A stretch of DNA of 64,000 nt from Corynebacterium pacaense (GTDB lineage: Bacteria > Actinomycetota > Actinomycetes > Mycobacteriales > Mycobacteriaceae): assembly GCF_900169525.1 (NCBI RefSeq), contig NZ_LT821239.1, positions 828,708-892,707 on the forward strand, given 5' to 3'. Shown here one piece after another: positions 1 to 9,706 of the stretch. Under the pieces are notes generated by a model. The model worked only from the letters and a program-made list of their open reading frames with translations. It had not been told where the DNA came from and ran no database searches. Position 1 is the stretch's first letter, and each line of letters begins with the position of its first letter. Position numbers and translations under genes: made by a program.

Positions 1-1
1 G

Positions 2-799
2 CAGCAGGCCGGTCCCATGAGTGCCCGCCTCAGCAGCCACGGGGCCATCCCGCAGGAGGTGCCCACGATCTCCGTCGAACCGCCGCGCAACCCGGCCCAG
101 ATGGAGCGCGCGATCAAGGGGATCGTCGAGGGGCGCTACCAGTGGGTGGTTCTCACCAGCGTCAATGCCGTGAAGGCGGTCTGGGACAAGATCATCGAAT
201 TCGGATTGGATTCACGCTCCTTCGCCGGTGTGCGCATCGCCGCGGTGGGGGAGAAGACCGCCGAGCAGATCAGGGCGCTGGGTATCACCCCCGAGCTGCT
301 TCCCCCGCACACCAGGCAGAATGCGCAGGGACTGGTGGATGTCTTCCCCGAGTACGTCGAGGAGCTCGATCCGGTCGGACGCGTCCTGCTGCCCCGGGCG
401 GACATCGCAACCGACGTCCTCGTCGACGGACTGCAGGAACTGGGCTGGGAGGTCGATGATGTCGTGGCCTACCGCACCGTCCGTGCGGCCCCGCCGAGCG
501 CGGAGATCCGGGACATGATCAAGGCCGGTGGCTTCGACGCCGTCTGCTTCACCTCCTCCTCGACGGTGAAGAACCTCGTCGGTATCGCCGGTAAACCCCA
601 CCAGCGCACCATCATCGCCTGCATCGGACCGATGACCGCCGCCACGGCACAGGAACTGGGCCTGCGGGTCGATGTCGTTCCGGAGGTCGCCGAGGTGCCC
701 GAGCTTGTCGACGCCCTGGCCGAGCACGTGGCCACCCTGCGTGCGGCCGGCCAGCTGCCGCCGCCGCGCAAGAAGCGCAGGCGTCGAAAAGCGTCCTAG
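2..799 (+). CDS. hemD: Uroporphyrinogen-III synthase (C-terminal part, cut by window start)
   Basis: The reading frame is open from the first bases of the window, so this is the 3' part of a longer gene. The visible ~265 residues match the HemD fold: two alternating Rossmann-like halves, with the VVLTSVNAV segment (near residue 45) and the FDAVCFTSSSTV segment (near 180) being the conserved HemD signatures. HemD closes hydroxymethylbilane to uroporphyrinogen III. In corynebacteria HemD is usually fused to an N-terminal uroporphyrinogen methyltransferase, which would lie upstream of the window; that part is inference. The tail is a basic stretch rich in K and R. hemB follows after 36 bp. Confidence 0.9.
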   Translation, partial: QQAGPMSARLSSHGAIPQEVPTISVEPPRNPAQMERAIKGIVEGRYQWVVLTSVNAVKAVWDKIIEFGLDSRSFAGVRIAAVGEKTAEQIRALGITPELLPPHTRQNAQGLVDVFPEYVEELDPVGRVLLPRADIATDVLVDGLQELGWEVDDVVAYRTVRAAPPSAEIRDMIKAGGFDAVCFTSSSTVKNLVGIAGKPHQRTIIACIGPMTAATAQELGLRVDVVPEVAEVPELVDALAEHVATLRAAGQLPPPRKKRRRRKAS

Positions 800-835
800 G
801 CTAAGAGACACACATTCTCAACGAAGGGTTTCATT

Positions 836-1846
836 GTGACCGCAGACTATTCCAGCCACCTCATCCGCCGTCCCCGTCGACTCCGCTCAACCCCGGCGAT
901 GCGGGAACTGGTTGCGGAAACCTCACTGCGCCCCGCGGATCTGATTCTTCCGATGTTCATCGCCGACGGAATCACCGAGGCCAGGGAGATATCCTCCATG
1001 CCCGGCGTGTACCAGCACACCGAGCAGTCCCTGCTGCGGGCGGCCGGGGAGGCGCTTGATGCCGGTGTGCGGTGCGTGGACCTTTTCGGGGTGCCGTTGG
1101 CGGAGGACAAGGATGCCACCGGATCCCAGGCTTGGGATGATGGCGGTGTGCTCAACCGCGGGCTGGCCGCGTTGCGCAGGGAGTTCGGCGATGATCTCAT
1201 TGTCATGGCCGATACCTGCCTCGATGAATTCACCGACCACGGACACTGCGGCGTCGTCTCCACCGACCGTTTCGGCGCGACCGTGGTGGACAATGACGCC
1301 ACGCTTGCGCTGTACCAGAAGATGGCGCTCGCCCAGGCACGAGCCGGGGCGCACATGATCAGCCCCTCGGGAATGATGGACGGACAGATCGCCGCGATCC
1401 GCGCCGCACTCGACGGGGAGGGATTCCAGGACGTGTCCATCATGGCCTACTCCGCGAAGTACGCCTCCGCTTTCTTCGGACCCTTCCGCGAGGCGGTCGG
1501 CTCCTCGCTCCGCGGCGATCGCCGCACCTACCAGCAGGATCCCGCCAACATCAGGGAGTCGCTCCTGGAGGTCCGCCTCGACGTCGAGGAGGGTGCCGAT
1601 ATCGTCATGGTCAAACCCGCGCTGCCCTATCTGGACGTGCTGACCAAAGTCGCCGAGATCTCCCCGGTCCCGGTGGCCGCCTACCAGGTCTCCGGTGAGT
1701 ACGCGATGATCCAGGCCGCCGGCGCCAACGGCTGGGTGGACAGGGACGCTGTCATGATGGAATCGCTGATCTCCATCAGGCGCGCGGGGGCCGATCAGAT
1801 ACTCACCTACTTCGCCACCACGGCGGCCCGCGCCCTCCGGGGCTGA
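836..1846 (+). CDS. hemB: Delta-aminolevulinic acid dehydratase (porphobilinogen synthase)
   Basis: 336 residues, the usual HemB length. It condenses two 5-aminolevulinate molecules to porphobilinogen. The two Schiff-base lysines are visible: K208 in [11 protein letters not shown] and K260 in [10 protein letters not shown]. In the metal segment [14 protein letters not shown] (from residue 126) the middle cysteine of the zinc triad is Asp, so the zinc site is of the reduced type; this is seen directly, its effect is inferred. GTG start at 836 with a GAAGG-like ribosome site just upstream. It lies between hemD and two small membrane genes, in the same direction as the whole heme cluster. Confidence 0.95.
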   Translation: MTADYSSHLIRRPRRLRSTPAMRELVAETSLRPADLILPMFIADGITEAREISSMPGVYQHTEQSLLRAAGEALDAGVRCVDLFGVPLAEDKDATGSQAWDDGGVLNRGLAALRREFGDDLIVMADTCLDEFTDHGHCGVVSTDRFGATVVDNDATLALYQKMALAQARAGAHMISPSGMMDGQIAAIRAALDGEGFQDVSIMAYSAKYASAFFGPFREAVGSSLRGDRRTYQQDPANIRESLLEVRLDVEEGADIVMVKPALPYLDVLTKVAEISPVPVAAYQVSGEYAMIQAAGANGWVDRDAVMMESLISIRRAGADQILTYFATTAARALRG

Positions 1847-1900
1847 GCGAAACCGGGTCGACTGTTGCCGGATCGGTGGGATGGTTAAACTGGTTCACCT

Positions 1901-2479
1901 ATGAGCACCCCCTCGAGCAACACCCCGCCCGCATCCCCGCCGAAACACGCCTCCGGGGACAAGGGCACCGTCGGGCGGCGCCCGGAGGTGGTCAGACTCA
2001 TGCTGATCCTGTGGACGGTGATGGTGGGCCTGGAGCTCGTCCACCAGATCATCAATGTGATCATGAGCCTGCTCGACCCCTCGGAGCTCAAGGCCGCGGC
2101 GCGCCAGCAGGCCGCCGCCGAGGGGCTGGCCGACAATGTCGTTGATTCCGCGGCGATCTCGTCAATCCTCCTGCTCGGGTTGTTCAACCTGATCATCATC
2201 GGTGTTCTGGCCTGGATGCTCGCGATGATCGCCAGGAGGAGCAGGATGGCCGTCACCGCCCGGTTGATGTTGACGGTGTTCAGTCTGTTCTTCGTGCTGC
2301 GCTCCCTCATGCTCTTTTTCGCCGCCCCCGGCGGGACGGCGGTTCCGATCGCCTGGTACGCGGTCGACGGGTCCCTGCAGATCCTGATCTCGGTGATCGG
2401 CGTCCTGGCGGTGCTGATGTCGAGGAAGCCGGAGTCGGTGGAATGGATCGGGACCAGGGAACCGCTCGACAGGCGATAG
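1901..2479 (+). CDS. Hypothetical membrane protein in heme cluster
   Basis: 192 residues. I do not recognise a named family. A polar N-terminal ~30 residues rich in P and S is followed by about four hydrophobic segments (near residues 30-50, 83-108, 117-135 and 150-170), so it is probably a polytopic inner-membrane protein. A TAAACT box about 12 bp before the ATG and the absence of a Shine-Dalgarno suggest a leaderless or nearly leaderless message. It sits between hemB and a second small membrane gene, ahead of the P-type ATPase homologue, so a role linked to that protein is possible but unproven. Confidence 0.75.
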   Translation: MSTPSSNTPPASPPKHASGDKGTVGRRPEVVRLMLILWTVMVGLELVHQIINVIMSLLDPSELKAAARQQAAAEGLADNVVDSAAISSILLLGLFNLIIIGVLAWMLAMIARRSRMAVTARLMLTVFSLFFVLRSLMLFFAAPGGTAVPIAWYAVDGSLQILISVIGVLAVLMSRKPESVEWIGTREPLDRR

Positions 2480-2536
2480 CGGAGCTTTCCGCCTACGCTG
2501 GTTTGTGATTTGTCACCGATACCGATGGAGTCCGCC

Positions 2537-3043
2537 GTGCCCACCATGTTTCCCACCCCCGCAACCGGTGGCGATGACCTGAATCGCCGGCAGCGGCCGA
2601 CCGCCGAGGGCGATGGCCTGCCCACCTCCCTCAAGGCCGCGTTCTGGCTGCTGCTGGGGACCTCGGTGCTGCTGGTGCTCTCCGGCCTGGTCCTTCTCAC
2701 ATCCGGCTACACGGGCGATGATTCGGCCAGCGCGGAGTACCGCGAGCAGGTGATCAACAATCAGAAGTTCATCGGCGGGATCAACGCCTTCGCGGGAATC
2801 GTGGTGGCTGCCCTGACCTCCCAGGTACCCAGAGGCGGAAAGAACGTCCGGAGGCTCCTCCTGGCCATCATCGTGCTGCTCCTGCTGGTGAACCTGCTGG
2901 CCTTCGTGGTCCGCATGGGCGGATTCGCGCTCGCTGTCATCGGGGTACTGCTGGCTCTGGGTGCACTGCTGTTGTACCGGCCGGCGGCCAGTGACCACAT
3001 CGAGCGAAACCACATGGCGCGTTCGTCGACCAGGAATAGTTGA
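2537..3043 (+). CDS. Hypothetical membrane protein in heme cluster
   Basis: About 168 residues from GTG 2537, chosen because GGAG lies 6 bp upstream; in-frame TTG 2510 and ATG 2525 are alternatives. Hydrophobic segments lie near residues 34-58, 78-95 and 104-145, with a charged C-terminus. No family is recognised. The preceding short intergenic segment (around 2485-2505) resembles the one before the next gene (around 3047-3065): both contain TTTCCGCCT followed by a CCGGT/CTGGT motif, which hints at a duplicated upstream element. Probably membrane-bound; function unknown. Confidence 0.7.
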   Translation: MPTMFPTPATGGDDLNRRQRPTAEGDGLPTSLKAAFWLLLGTSVLLVLSGLVLLTSGYTGDDSASAEYREQVINNQKFIGGINAFAGIVVAALTSQVPRGGKNVRRLLLAIIVLLLLVNLLAFVVRMGGFALAVIGVLLALGALLLYRPAASDHIERNHMARSSTRNS

Positions 3044-3111
3044 GCCTTTCCGCCTCCGCCGGTTCTATACTTTGGTCACCGCTATTTCCGTTCGAGACTT
3101 GAAGGACGCCC

Positions 3112-5718
3112 GTGCCGGATCAGGATCATGTTGACCACGCCATAAGTGATGCCAAGGTGGCGGCGCTGCGGGCCGGTGTCGGCGCACACACCGGCGATGA
3201 TGAACTGGAGGCAGAGGGCAGACACCGCAGCTCACTGTCCTTTGAACTCGAGGGACTCAAGGGCGCACCCTCGGTCGCGGCGATCAAGGCCGATCTGGAG
3301 AAGATCCCCGGAGTCTCGGCGACGGTGGTCTATCCCACATCCATGGCATGGGTCACGGCGAATGACCGGGTCGATCCGGAGATGCTCATCCATGTTTTCG
3401 CCGCGCACGGGGTGCGTGCACACCTGACCCCCGGGTCGCTACTGCGGCGCAGCCACCGTCTCAACATGGAGGCCGACCGGGAGGCGCGGGTGGAGCGCTT
3501 CCGCAGGCGCGCGAAATCCCGCAGTGTCAGCCCACGGGTGCGTCGACACGCCCGTGAGGAGCACATCGCCGCACTCCGCGCCAGGGAGTCGGGCTGGATC
3601 TCGGCGACCTCGGATCAACGGGAGCAGCTCAGGACCAGCAGCGGGGACGTGCTGTTCACCGCACGGGCCCTGATCACGCCATTGCGCCTGGTGCTCTGCC
3701 TGCCGCCGGCGCTCGCCGTGTTGCTGATCTCCTATGTGTCCAGCTGGCAGTTCGACTACTGGCAGTGGGTCGTCGCAGCGCTCGCCCTGCCCGTGGTCAC
3801 CTGGGGGGCCTGGCCCTTCCACCGTGCCGCGGCCGGCGGCCTGCGCAGGGGCATCTCGGCGCTTGACGCGGCGGGCTCCGGGGCGGTGATCCTGGCCTAT
3901 CTCTGGTCGCTCGCCATGCTGCTGCTCACCGCAGCGGGGGAACCGGGATGGCGCTCCCAGCCCCAGTGGTTCGCCTTCAGCCAGGGCGGTATCGCCCAGA
4001 ACGAGGTGTTCTTCGACGTCGCCTGCGGGATCACCGTGATTCTGCTCGCCGGTCGTCTGCTGACCAGAAGGTCCAGCCAGTCCCGACTGCTCACCGAACT
4101 CGACGCGGCGAAAGTGGATCCGCAACATGTGGTCACGGTGGTCCGCAGGGACCGCTCGCGTGCGCTCACCCTCAGGCTCGACATTCCCGTCTCCGAGGTC
4201 CGCGTCAACGACGATGTCATCGTGCCCCCGGGCGCGCGGGTCCCGGTGGACGGTCAGATCATCGGTGGGGGGACAACCATCGAGGCGAGCATCATCATGG
4301 GACAGGACCGCAGGAAGGTCAAGGTCAATGATCCCGTCTACGCGGGTGGTGTGAACCTGGACAGCGAGATCAAGGTCCGCGCCCTGCGCACCGGGCACAA
4401 CACCCGCATCGCCGCGGTCAGGAGGTGGGTCACCGAGGCCATGGCGCGGGAAAACAGGCACAACCGCGCCTCCCTGAAGTCCGCGGGTTCACTCGTTCCG
4501 GCCGCCTTCATCCTGGCCGTCGTTGATTTCTGCCTGTGGGCGCTGATCTCGGGGAACATCAATGCCGGATTCACCACCGCGCTCGCGGTTCTGGCCTGCG
4601 TCGGCCCCGTCGCGCTGGCGCTGTCCACCGCGCTGGCCACACGCAACACCATTGAGGCCGCGGCCCGCCACGGCATGCTTATCCGCTCCGGCGAGGTCTT
4701 CAGGGTGCTCGACGACGTGGACACCGCGATCTTCAACCGCCTGGGAACCCTCACCGACGGCGGGATGACGGTGGAGACCATCACCGCGGACAAGGGCGAG
4801 GACGCCGAGCTCGTGCTCCGTGTGGCCGGCGCGCTGTCCATGGAATCCAACCACGCGGTCTCCCAGGCGCTGGTCAAGGCCGCCCGCGAGGCCCGGGACT
4901 TCGGTACCGGTGGCGTCCAGGTCCCGCACTGGATCGATGTCGGGGAGGTCGAGATCACCGAGGACGGTGCGTTCAAGGCGAGCGTGCAGATCCCTCTTCC
5001 CGATTCCGACGGCACCCTGCACATGCGTTCGGTCGATGCGATGCTGTGGCGGCCCCGTTCGATGACGGAGGTCCGCAGTTCCCTGAGTCCCCGGCTCGCC
5101 GCGGCGGCCACTTCGGGTGGAGCGCCCCTGGTCGTCCGGTGGAAGGGGAAGGACAGGGGGGTGATCACCCTCCACGACGGGGTGAAGCCGGATGCGGACG
5201 AGGCCATCAAGGCGCTCGAGGACCTGGGGATAGAAACCATCATGCTCAGCCGCGACACCTATCCGGTATCCAGACGTTACGCGGACAGCCTGGGCATCAC
5301 CCATGTGCTGGCGGGTATAGCGCCGGGGAAGAAGTCCCAGTCGGTGCGTTCGGTGCATACCAGGGGCTCGACGGTGGCGATGATCGGTGACAGTTCCGTC
5401 ATGGACTGTCTGCGGGTCGCCGACGTGGGCCTGCTCATGGGGGTGGACGATCCCAAGGATCTGCGCGATGACTCCGATGACCCGGCGGCCGACGTGGTCC
5501 TGATGAGGCCGCAGGTGATGGCCGTGCCGCTGATCTTCAAACTGGCAAGGCGCTACGTCCGACTGGTCAATGGCAACATCGGGTTCGCCTGGGCCTACAA
5601 CGCGGTGGCCGTGGTGCTGGCGGTATCGGGACTATTGCACCCCATGGCGGCCACCGTGGTGATGCTCGGCTCCTCGCTGCTGATCGAATGGCGTTCCCTG
5701 CGGGCCCGACGCCTCTAG
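3112..5718 (+). CDS. P-type ATPase homologue lacking the catalytic residues
   Basis: 868 residues with the order of a heavy-metal P-type ATPase: an N-terminal ferredoxin-like HMA-type domain (about 38-105) without a CxxC metal site, paired membrane segments (about 185-235, 250-275, 297-315, 460-510), an actuator domain, a P domain and two C-terminal membrane segments (about 820-860). Nearly every catalytic motif is changed. The phosphorylated Asp of DKTGT is Asn542 (FNRLGTLT), TGE is MGQ (396-398), CPC is GPV (498-500), the HP pair is HA (581-582) and GDGxND is GDSSVMD (759-765). Overall length and hydrophobic pattern are intact, and no frameshift is seen, so it appears to be a maintained pseudo-enzyme. 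It lies between hemB and hemE. GTG start 3112 with AAGGA upstream; a TATACT -10 box lies at about 3066. Confidence 0.85.
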   Translation: MPDQDHVDHAISDAKVAALRAGVGAHTGDDELEAEGRHRSSLSFELEGLKGAPSVAAIKADLEKIPGVSATVVYPTSMAWVTANDRVDPEMLIHVFAAHGVRAHLTPGSLLRRSHRLNMEADREARVERFRRRAKSRSVSPRVRRHAREEHIAALRARESGWISATSDQREQLRTSSGDVLFTARALITPLRLVLCLPPALAVLLISYVSSWQFDYWQWVVAALALPVVTWGAWPFHRAAAGGLRRGISALDAAGSGAVILAYLWSLAMLLLTAAGEPGWRSQPQWFAFSQGGIAQNEVFFDVACGITVILLAGRLLTRRSSQSRLLTELDAAKVDPQHVVTVVRRDRSRALTLRLDIPVSEVRVNDDVIVPPGARVPVDGQIIGGGTTIEASIIMGQDRRKVKVNDPVYAGGVNLDSEIKVRALRTGHNTRIAAVRRWVTEAMARENRHNRASLKSAGSLVPAAFILAVVDFCLWALISGNINAGFTTALAVLACVGPVALALSTALATRNTIEAAARHGMLIRSGEVFRVLDDVDTAIFNRLGTLTDGGMTVETITADKGEDAELVLRVAGALSMESNHAVSQALVKAAREARDFGTGGVQVPHWIDVGEVEITEDGAFKASVQIPLPDSDGTLHMRSVDAMLWRPRSMTEVRSSLSPRLAAAATSGGAPLVVRWKGKDRGVITLHDGVKPDADEAIKALEDLGIETIMLSRDTYPVSRRYADSLGITHVLAGIAPGKKSQSVRSVHTRGSTVAMIGDSSVMDCLRVADVGLLMGVDDPKDLRDDSDDPAADVVLMRPQVMAVPLIFKLARRYVRLVNGNIGFAWAYNAVAVVLAVSGLLHPMAATVVMLGSSLLIEWRSLRARRL

Positions 5719-5735
5719 GATTGCGGTGCCGGGGC

Positions 5736-5757
5736 ACGGGGGAGGGCCCGCCCCCGT
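5736..5757 (+). terminator. Hairpin after the P-type ATPase homologue
   Basis: A 7-bp G/C stem (ACGGGGG pairing with CCCCCGT) with an 8-base loop lies 18 bp past the stop codon. There is no T-run, so it is a weak or factor-assisted terminator candidate, or an mRNA-end stabiliser, before hemE. Confidence 0.4.
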
Positions 5758-5862
5758 TATCCGGGATGTCCGCCGGTCATCCACACTTCGGTTGATATCG
5801 GGATCATTCCTAAGGTTCGGCTTTGTTTCCCCGCACGCCGTCGATGGTGCAAGATTGAACCC

Positions 5863-6939
5863 ATGTGTCCCGAAACGATTCCGTCCACCCGACGTACCCT
5901 GAACAACGCGCCCATTCTCGACGCCGTGAGCGGCACCACCCCCACCAGGACGCCGGTCTGGTTCATGCGCCAGGCGGGCAGGTCCCTGCCGGAGTATCTC
6001 AAGCTGCGTGAGGGAATCAGCATGCTGGATTCCTGTTTCCAACCCGAACTCCTCGCCGAGATCACCCTGCAGCCGGTGCGCAGGCACGACGTCGACGCCG
6101 CCATCCTGTTCTCCGACATCGTCGTGCCTTTGCGTGCCGCCGGGGTGGAGGTCGAAATCGTCCCCGGGCGCGGTCCCGTGCTGGCACACCCCATCCGCAC
6201 GCGCGCGGATGTTGATGCCCTTCCGATTCTCGACCATGATGTCCCGGAGGTCGCGGCGGGTATTGCCATCATCCTCGAGGAACTCAATGATCAACAGGCC
6301 CTGATCGGCTTCGCCGGTGCCCCCTTCACCCTCGCCAGCTACCTCGTCGAGGGCGGTCCCTCCAAGAACCATGAGCGGACCAAGGCGATGATGCACGGCG
6401 ATCCTGCGACCTGGCACGCACTGATGGAGCGACTGGTGCCCACGGTGGTCAACTTCCTCGAGGTTCAGATCGACGCCGGTATCGACGCCATGCAGCTCTT
6501 CGATTCCTGGGCGGGCTTCCTCACAGCCCGCGATTACGAGCGGTACGTCCTTCCCCATTCCACCGAGATCTTCTCGCGGATCGAACGCCACCGGATTCCG
6601 CGGATCCATTTCGGTGTGGGCACCGGTGAGCTGCTGGGATCGATGAGCAGGGCGGGGTCCGAGGTGATGGGCGTTGACTGGCGGGTACCGCTCGACACCG
6701 CGGCACGGCGGATCTCCGCCGCCTCCGGCCCCAGGGTGCTGCAGGGAAACCTCGACCCTGCGATGCTCTTCGCGGGGACAGCGGCGCTGAGCGAGGAGAT
6801 CGCGCGCATCAAGGCGGAGGCCGACGCGGCGATCGCCGCGGGCGATGCGCGGGGGCACATCTTTAACCTCGGGCATGGCGTGCTGCCCAACACCAATGCC
6901 GAGGACATCACCGAGGCCGTTCGGATCATCCACTCCTAA
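5863..6939 (+). CDS. hemE: Uroporphyrinogen decarboxylase
   Basis: 358 residues, normal length. It decarboxylates the four acetate side chains of uroporphyrinogen III to give coproporphyrinogen III. Both family signatures are present: WFMRQAGRSLPEY near residue 34 and GFAGAPFTLASYLVEGG near residue 150. ATG 5863 is followed by the typical variable N-terminus. hemY begins only 12 bp after the stop, so the two are probably co-transcribed. The order hemE-hemY-hemL is typical of corynebacteria. Confidence 0.96.
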   Translation: MCPETIPSTRRTLNNAPILDAVSGTTPTRTPVWFMRQAGRSLPEYLKLREGISMLDSCFQPELLAEITLQPVRRHDVDAAILFSDIVVPLRAAGVEVEIVPGRGPVLAHPIRTRADVDALPILDHDVPEVAAGIAIILEELNDQQALIGFAGAPFTLASYLVEGGPSKNHERTKAMMHGDPATWHALMERLVPTVVNFLEVQIDAGIDAMQLFDSWAGFLTARDYERYVLPHSTEIFSRIERHRIPRIHFGVGTGELLGSMSRAGSEVMGVDWRVPLDTAARRISAASGPRVLQGNLDPAMLFAGTAALSEEIARIKAEADAAIAAGDARGHIFNLGHGVLPNTNAEDITEAVRIIHS

Positions 6940-6951
6940 GGAAGTCTTCTT

Positions 6952-8298
6952 ATGCGCTATGCCATCATCGGTGCCGGCCTGTCGGGTCTGACCGCAGCCT
7001 ACGAGATCCACAGGGCCGATCCGACGGCTCACATCGACGTGCTGGAGGCGGGTGAGCGCATCGGGGGCAAACTGTTCACGGTGCCCTTCGCCTCCGGCCC
7101 CACCGACATGGGCGCCGAGGCCTACCTGGCAGCCCGGGGTGACGCCACGGAGTTCTTCACCGAGCTCGGCCTCCGCGACTCTCTGGTCTCCCCCTCAAAC
7201 GCACGCTCGCTGCTCTATGCCGGTGGCGAGCTCCGCGGCATTCCCCGCGGCGGGGTGATGGGGATTCCGGCCGAGCTTGCCGACGCCTCCGCCACGGAAC
7301 CGACGGTGTCCTGGGAGGTCGGTGGTGACGCCTCGGTCGGCGCGCTGGTGCGCGCCGCCTACGGCGAAGAGATAGTGGACACCCTCGTTTCCGCACTGCT
7401 CGGAGGGGTGTATTCCTCCACCGCCGACGATCTCGGTGTCCGCGCGACGATCCCCGCCCTCGCCCAGGCGCTGGACACCCTCGCCGAGTCCGGTGAGCCG
7501 CTGAGGCTCAGCTCCGCGGTGAAACTCGTGGAGGAGGGACGGCGCGGTTCCACAGCCTCGAAACCGGTGTTCGGCACCTTCCGCGGAGGCTACGCCGAAC
7601 TCTATGAGACTCTGGCGGAGAAATCGGGCGCCGATATCCACCTGGACTGTTTCGTGTCGTCCATCACCGCGCGCGAGGGCGGCTTCGAGGTCAAGGGCGG
7701 TGTGGGGATATACGATCGGATCGTCCTCGCCGTCCCGGCACCCACCGCAGCCGTGCTGCTGCGCGACATCGCCCCCGGCGCCTCCCCCCACCTCAACTCG
7801 ATCCGGCTCGCCTCCTCGGTGGTGGTGGGCATGAAGTTCGATGCCGCGGAGGGACTTCCCGAGGCATCGGGAATACTCGTGGCGGCCAATGAACCCGGGA
7901 TCACGGCCAAGGCCTTCACCTTCTCCTCACGGAAGTGGCCGCATCTCGGCGACCGCGGCGGTGCACTGGTACGTGCCTCCTTCGGCAGACTCGGCGATGA
8001 TGCCGCGGTGCGCATGGACGAGGATGAGCTGGTGGACATCGCACTGGATGATCTGCACCGGATCACCGGTTTTGACGGCCGGGCCGCCGGGTTGTCGGAG
8101 ATCTACGTGCAGCGCTGGTTCGGTGGACTGCCCGCCTACGGGGTCGGCCATCTCTCGGTGGCGGCCGCGGCCCGCGGGGAGATCGCCAGGATCGAGGGCC
8201 TGGAGGCCATCGGGGCATGGGCGGGGGGAGTGGGAGTACCCGCGGTGATCGCCGATGCCCGCGCAGCCGTCGCCCGCCTGACCGGTGCCGGGAATTGA
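6952..8298 (+). CDS. hemY: Coproporphyrinogen III / protoporphyrinogen oxidase, FAD-dependent
   Basis: 448 residues with an N-terminal FAD dinucleotide-binding motif (IIGAGLSGLTAAY, residues 4-16) and the amine-oxidase-like fold. In actinobacteria this enzyme (also called HemG or CgoX) oxidises coproporphyrinogen III to coproporphyrin III in the coproporphyrin-dependent heme route; that assignment is from family knowledge. A C-terminal segment with GAWAGGVGVPAVIADAR is the second FAD-contact region. Ribosome site AAGGAAG precedes ATG 6952, 12 bp after hemE. Confidence 0.94.
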   Translation: MRYAIIGAGLSGLTAAYEIHRADPTAHIDVLEAGERIGGKLFTVPFASGPTDMGAEAYLAARGDATEFFTELGLRDSLVSPSNARSLLYAGGELRGIPRGGVMGIPAELADASATEPTVSWEVGGDASVGALVRAAYGEEIVDTLVSALLGGVYSSTADDLGVRATIPALAQALDTLAESGEPLRLSSAVKLVEEGRRGSTASKPVFGTFRGGYAELYETLAEKSGADIHLDCFVSSITAREGGFEVKGGVGIYDRIVLAVPAPTAAVLLRDIAPGASPHLNSIRLASSVVVGMKFDAAEGLPEASGILVAANEPGITAKAFTFSSRKWPHLGDRGGALVRASFGRLGDDAAVRMDEDELVDIALDDLHRITGFDGRAAGLSEIYVQRWFGGLPAYGVGHLSVAAAARGEIARIEGLEAIGAWAGGVGVPAVIADARAAVARLTGAGN

Positions 8299-8335
8299 TT
8301 CCCTGCTTCGAGGTTTTCCCTGTCAATTCCGTAGA

Positions 8336-8363
8336 TTGGTTTCACAGCATGAATCAATACAAT
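8336..8363 (+). promoter_or_regulatory. Probable promoter of hemL
   Basis: TTGGTT at 8336-8341 and TACAAT at 8358-8363 are separated by 16 bp. The expected transcription start falls on or next to ATG 8371, which would give a leaderless message. Confidence 0.5.
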
Positions 8364-8370
8364 GATTGAC

Positions 8371-9699
8371 ATGACTTCATCCCCATCGGGCACGTCGATG
8401 AACACGGCCCGTTCCGCAGAATGGTTCACCAAGGCGAAAAAACTCACCCCGGGGGGAGTCAACTCCCCGGTCAGAGCGTTCGGATCGGTCGGGGGGCAGA
8501 CCCGCTTCATCGAAAGCGCATCGGGCTCCACGCTGGTTGACGTCGATGGAAACACCTATGTGGATCTGGTGTGTTCCTGGGGTCCCATGCTCATGGGACA
8601 CGCGCATCCCGTTGTGCTGGATGCGGTCCGCGCCGCCCTGGCCAAAGGTCTGTCCTTCGGGGCGCCGACGATCGGCGAGGTGGAGCTGGCGGAGGATATC
8701 ATCAGGCGCACCTCGGTCGAGGAGGTGCGCCTGGTCAACTCCGGGACTGAGGCGACCATGTCCGCCGTTCGCCTGGCCCGCGGTTACACCCGCCGCCCGA
8801 AGATCCTGAAGTTCGAAGGCTGCTACCACGGCCACGTGGATGCGCTCCTGGCCTCCGCCGGTTCCGGAGTCGCCACCTACTCCCTTCCCGATTCCCCCGG
8901 TATCACCGGCGCGCAGACCGCCGACACCATCGTTGTCCCTTATAACGACATTGAGGCCGTGCGCAACGCCTTCGCACAGTATCCGGGCCAGATCGCCTGC
9001 ATCATCACCGAGGCGGCGGCGGGCAACATGGGAACGGTGGCACCCCGGGAGAATTTCAATGACAAGCTCCTGGCCATCGCCCACGCGGATGGCGCGCTGC
9101 TGATCATCGACGAGGTCATGACCGGCTTCCGCACCTCCTACCGCGGCTGGTACGGCATTGACAGGGTGACGGCGGATCTGGTCACCTTTGGAAAGGTCAT
9201 CTCCGGCGGACTGCCGGCGGCCGCCTTCGGCGGCAAGGCCGAGATCATGTCCATGCTGGCCCCGCAGGGGCCGGTCTACCAGGCGGGCACGCTGTCCGGA
9301 AACCCTGTTGCTGTTGCGGCGGGGCGGGCGTCGTTAAGCCTGGCCGATGAGGCGCTCTACGCAACCATCGATGCCAACGCCGACCGGCTCGGCGGTCTGA
9401 TCTCCGCCGCGCTCGGCAGGGAGGGCGTCGCCCACCACATCCAGCGCGCCTCGAACATGCTCTCCATCCGCTTCGCGGAGGGGGAGGGGCACAACTTCAG
9501 TGACATGAAAGCCGCCGACACCTTCCGATTCGCACCCTTCTTCCAGACCCTGCTCGACCATGGCGTCTATGCCCCGCCGAGTGTTTTCGAGACCTGGTTT
9601 GTGTCCTCGGCACTTGGCGAGGATGATTTCCAGAAGATTGATGATGCCCTGATCCCCGCAGCACGCGCGGCCGCCGCCGCCACTGCGCCAACCGCGTAA
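8371..9699 (+). CDS. hemL: Glutamate-1-semialdehyde 2,1-aminomutase
   Basis: 442 residues from ATG 8371; an in-frame ATG at 8362 is also possible but overlaps the -10 box TACAAT. The enzyme makes 5-aminolevulinate from glutamate-1-semialdehyde in the C5 route. The PLP lysine is K275 in [17 protein letters not shown], the [11 protein letters not shown] segment (about 244-254) holds the cofactor-binding Asp, and [15 protein letters not shown] is the phosphate region. Being class III aminotransferase-like and 442 residues long, it is a full HemL. The next gene starts 7 bp past its stop. Confidence 0.95.
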   Translation: MTSSPSGTSMNTARSAEWFTKAKKLTPGGVNSPVRAFGSVGGQTRFIESASGSTLVDVDGNTYVDLVCSWGPMLMGHAHPVVLDAVRAALAKGLSFGAPTIGEVELAEDIIRRTSVEEVRLVNSGTEATMSAVRLARGYTRRPKILKFEGCYHGHVDALLASAGSGVATYSLPDSPGITGAQTADTIVVPYNDIEAVRNAFAQYPGQIACIITEAAAGNMGTVAPRENFNDKLLAIAHADGALLIIDEVMTGFRTSYRGWYGIDRVTADLVTFGKVISGGLPAAAFGGKAEIMSMLAPQGPVYQAGTLSGNPVAVAAGRASLSLADEALYATIDANADRLGGLISAALGREGVAHHIQRASNMLSIRFAEGEGHNFSDMKAADTFRFAPFFQTLLDHGVYAPPSVFETWFVSSALGEDDFQKIDDALIPAARAAAAATAPTA

Positions 9700-9706
9700 A
9701 GGTGCC

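Noticed and set aside
5800..5830. Iron-box-like CCTAAGGTT upstream of hemE
   Set aside because: Only one half resembles the DtxR site; the second half does not match.
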